In this document: one piece after another, positions 62,047 through 64,000 of the stretch
How the letters are laid out: each line of letters starts with the position of its first letter
How positions within the stretch are numbered: the stretch's first letter is position 1
From: JANXVR01 sp034667405
GTDB taxonomy: Bacteria; Actinomycetota; UBA4738; HRBIN12
Direction: 5' to 3'
DNA length: 64,000 bases
NCBI GenBank assembly: GCA_034667405.1
Contig: JAXDJX010000018.1
Location: 62,001 to 126,000 of the forward strand
The notes under the pieces: model-generated
What the model saw: only the letters and a program-made list of their open reading frames with translations
Told to the model about the DNA's origin: nothing
Database searches by the model: none
Made by a program: the position numbers and the translations under genes

Positions 62047-63233
62047 GCCGTCGTCCGCTGCTCATGCACGTCACAACGGTCGATCTGTCGCTCCGCGCGC
62101 TCCTGGCCGGGCAGCTCCAAGCGTTCATGGCCGCAGGGTTCGAAGTGGTCGGTGTATCGGCGCCGGGCCCCGATGTCGTGGAGGTAGAAGCACTGGGCAT
62201 CCGCCATCAACCCATCGTAGGCTTGACGCGCGAGTGGACGCCCGCCTCCGACGCACGAGCCCTCGCCGAACTCATCCGGCTGATGCGCCGCGAACGGCCG
62301 GCCATCGTCCACACCCACAACCCGAAGAGCGGTGTGGTCGGCAGGGTGGCGGCACGCGCCGCACGTGCCCCGGTGATCGTCAACACCGTGCATGGCCTCT
62401 ACGCCCACCCGGATCTTCCGGCGGCCGAGCGGTGGGTGGCCGACCGTGCCGAACGGTGGGCTATGCGCGCCTCTCACCACGAGTTCTTCCAGAGCGAAGA
62501 GGACTACCGTCGTGCCATCAGCGAACGCATGGTGCCGTCGAAGCGTGCCTCGCTGCTCGGCAACGGCGTTGACCTGGACAGGTTCGACCCGCAGATTGTC
62601 GATCAGGCGCGGGTCGCCGCGCTCCGCAAGGGATGGGGTGCGGCACCCGACACGATCGTCGTGGGAACGGTAGGACGGCTGGTCGCGGAGAAGGGGTACC
62701 GGGAATTCATCGATGCGGCCCGGGCCGTCCGCGGGCGTGAGCCGCACGCTGTCTTCGTTGCCGTGGGACCGACCGAACCCTTCAAGCGGGACGGCCTCCC
62801 CCACGATGTGATCGAAGCGGCGCGCGGGGACGGCGTCGTGTTCCATGGCGCGGCCGGATCCGAGGAGATGCCCGCCCTCTATGCCGCGATGGACCTCTTC
62901 GTCCTGGCTTCCTATCGGGAGGGGATGCCTCGCAGCGCGATCGAAGCCTCGGCGATGCAGCGCGCGATCATCGCCACCGACATCCGTGGGTGCCGCGAAG
63001 TGGTCGCTGCCGGTGAGACCGGCGTGCTGATCCCGGCGCGGGATCCCGTCGCACTAGCCGAGGCGGTGCGATCGCTCCTCGCAGATCCCGTACGGACACG
63101 GGCGATGGGGGAGCACGGTCGCCGCCGCGCACTCGAGCGGTTCGACGAACACGGCGTGGTGGACCGGACGCTGGGGGTCTACCGGCGCCTCATGCAGGAT
63201 CGCGGGATGGCGTTCCCGGCTGGCGCCGGCTAA
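62043..63233 (+). CDS. GT4 glycosyltransferase
   Basis: 396 residues of GT-B fold. HTHNPKSGVVGRVAARAARA and NTVHGLYAH are N-terminal signatures; GNGVDLDRFDP, VGTVGRLVAEKGYREFI and SYREGMPRSAIEASAMQRAII form the C-terminal nucleotide-sugar site. Similar enzymes build O-antigen or capsule. Last gene of the plus-strand glycan chain. Confidence 0.92.
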   Translation: MSRRPLLMHVTTVDLSLRALLAGQLQAFMAAGFEVVGVSAPGPDVVEVEALGIRHQPIVGLTREWTPASDARALAELIRLMRRERPAIVHTHNPKSGVVGRVAARAARAPVIVNTVHGLYAHPDLPAAERWVADRAERWAMRASHHEFFQSEEDYRRAISERMVPSKRASLLGNGVDLDRFDPQIVDQARVAALRKGWGAAPDTIVVGTVGRLVAEKGYREFIDAARAVRGREPHAVFVAVGPTEPFKRDGLPHDVIEAARGDGVVFHGAAGSEEMPALYAAMDLFVLASYREGMPRSAIEASAMQRAIIATDIRGCREVVAAGETGVLIPARDPVALAEAVRSLLADPVRTRAMGEHGRRRALERFDEHGVVDRTLGVYRRLMQDRGMAFPAGAG

Positions 63234-63246
63234 CCATGCGGACCGG

Positions 63247-64000
63247 CTATCGGCCGAGCGCGAGCGCCTCGAGCTCGGTCAGGACGCGGTCGACCTCTTG
63301 AGCCGAGTGGTAGTGGCAGAACCCGATCCGCACCGCACCGCCGCTCTCGTTGATGCCCAGACGGTCGAAGAGTTCGATGGCGTAGTAGTGGCCCTCCCAG
63401 GTGTAGATGCCTCGCCGTCCCAGTTCCTCGGAGAGCTCTAACGGGTGGTGTCCCTCCAACGTGACCGAGAAGGTCGGGGTGCGTTCGTCCACCCGGGCCG
63501 GATCGTTGATGCCGTAGAGACGGAGTCCCGGGATCGACGCCACGCCCTTGAGGAACTGCAGCGCGAGTTCGTTCTCATGCAGGGCGAAGGCGTCGTAGGC
63601 GGCGAGAACGGCCTCGCGCGAGGACGCCTCGGCGGGCGCGCCACCGTAGACCGTGCCCACCTCGGCGAGGTAGGCGACCGTGGCCACGAGCCCGGCGAAG
63701 GCTTCGTGATTCTGTGTGCCCGTCTCCCACCGGCTCGGGGCCTCGTCATCGGCGGGCCGAACCTTGTAGGGCGTCCACGCTTCAAGGAGTTCCCGGCGAA
63801 CGGCGAGCATCCCCAGATGCGGGCCGAAGAACTTGTAGGGCGAGCACGCCAGGATATCCGCGTTCAGGCCGTGAAGGTCCAGCGCGCGATGTTGCGCCAG
63901 GTGCACCCCGTCCAGTGACACCAGCGCGCCGGCGGCGTGCGCACGGCGAACCAACTCGGCGGCGGGCGGCATGGTTCCCACCGCATTGGATGCCAGGGTG
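63247..64000 (-). CDS. class V aminotransferase / cysteine-desulfurase-like, 5' end outside window
   Basis: About 251 residues visible; the frame runs off the right edge (TLASNAVGTMPPA...). SLDGVHLAQHRALD holds the PLP Asp/His region, ILACSPYKFFGPHLGML the Schiff-base lysine. WETGTQNHEAFAG is typical of the 'cysteine desulfurase-like' SufS-related subgroup. A catalytic cysteine is not obvious, so true desulfurase activity is doubtful. Confidence 0.85.
   Translation of the reverse strand, partial: TLASNAVGTMPPAAELVRRAHAAGALVSLDGVHLAQHRALDLHGLNADILACSPYKFFGPHLGMLAVRRELLEAWTPYKVRPADDEAPSRWETGTQNHEAFAGLVATVAYLAEVGTVYGGAPAEASSREAVLAAYDAFALHENELALQFLKGVASIPGLRLYGINDPARVDERTPTFSVTLEGHHPLELSEELGRRGIYTWEGHYYAIELFDRLGINESGGAVRIGFCHYHSAQEVDRVLTELEALALGR

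Overview
The window is a dense, GC-rich stretch of an actinobacterial-type chromosome (Actinomycetota, probably an uncultured or deep-branching lineage). The evidence is a WhiB protein, a mycothiol-type maleylpyruvate isomerase fold protein, a deazaflavin (F420)-type oxidoreductase, a PimB-like mannosyltransferase, a PASTA-domain Ser/Thr kinase, KorAB, a DEDD-exonuclease/GIY-YIG fusion and a group III phosphofructokinase. Species cannot be named from this. No rRNA, tRNA, CRISPR array, insertion sequence or prophage was recognised. Many first genes of transcription units have a TANNNT box ending 6-8 nt before the start codon, which points to widespread leaderless transcription.

Layout. 1-9.6 kb: mixed housekeeping (DUF2207 membrane protein entering from the left, ECF sigma/anti-sigma pair, lipoprotein metallopeptidase, glycerate kinase, ErpA-type Fe-S carrier, class III aminotransferase). 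9.7-19 kb: cobalamin-dependent methionine synthase, a cyclic-nucleotide-binding protein, an aldo/keto reductase, KorAB and a cysteine desulfurase. 19-26 kb: aquaporin, a chain of very small genes ending in an F420-type enzyme, thiolase, a frameshifted exonuclease/GIY-YIG gene, WhiB and YgfZ. 25.6-31.7 kb: a plus-strand run (PimB-like transferase, zinc-ribbon membrane protein, SRPBCC, CPBP protease, ArsA/Get3 ATPase, DUF5304-like protein, ROK glucokinase, 5-formyl-THF cyclo-ligase).

31.7-44.1 kb is the most interesting part: a folate one-carbon oxidation island. It holds two tandem GcvT-like methyltransferases, glutamate formimidoyltransferase, formimido-THF cyclodeaminase, formate-THF ligase (opposite strand), FdhD, a selenocysteine formate dehydrogenase catalytic subunit, a fused NuoE-NuoF diaphorase, a ferredoxin-type subunit and MobA. 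C1 units on tetrahydrofolate could be released as formate (with ATP made by Fhs) and oxidised to CO2 with NAD+. The dehydrogenase is unusual: the [4Fe-4S] domain normally at the N-terminus of the catalytic subunit is missing there and is found at the C-terminus of the ferredoxin subunit two genes downstream. The catalytic gene has an in-frame TGA at the selenocysteine position, followed by a SECIS-like hairpin with loop GGTCT.

44-53.5 kb: carbamate kinase, small proteins, phosphofructokinase, threonine aldolase, a molybdopterin oxidoreductase, a PASTA kinase, and a TPP riboswitch ahead of thiE and an AIR-synthase-like gene, then a decayed metallophosphatase. 53.5-64 kb: a surface-glycan locus with a GT2, a SqdB-like UDP-sulfoquinovose synthase, a Wzz/BY-kinase, two GT4 enzymes, a GNAT, a polytopic membrane protein and a polysaccharide deacetylase, ending in a truncated class V aminotransferase.
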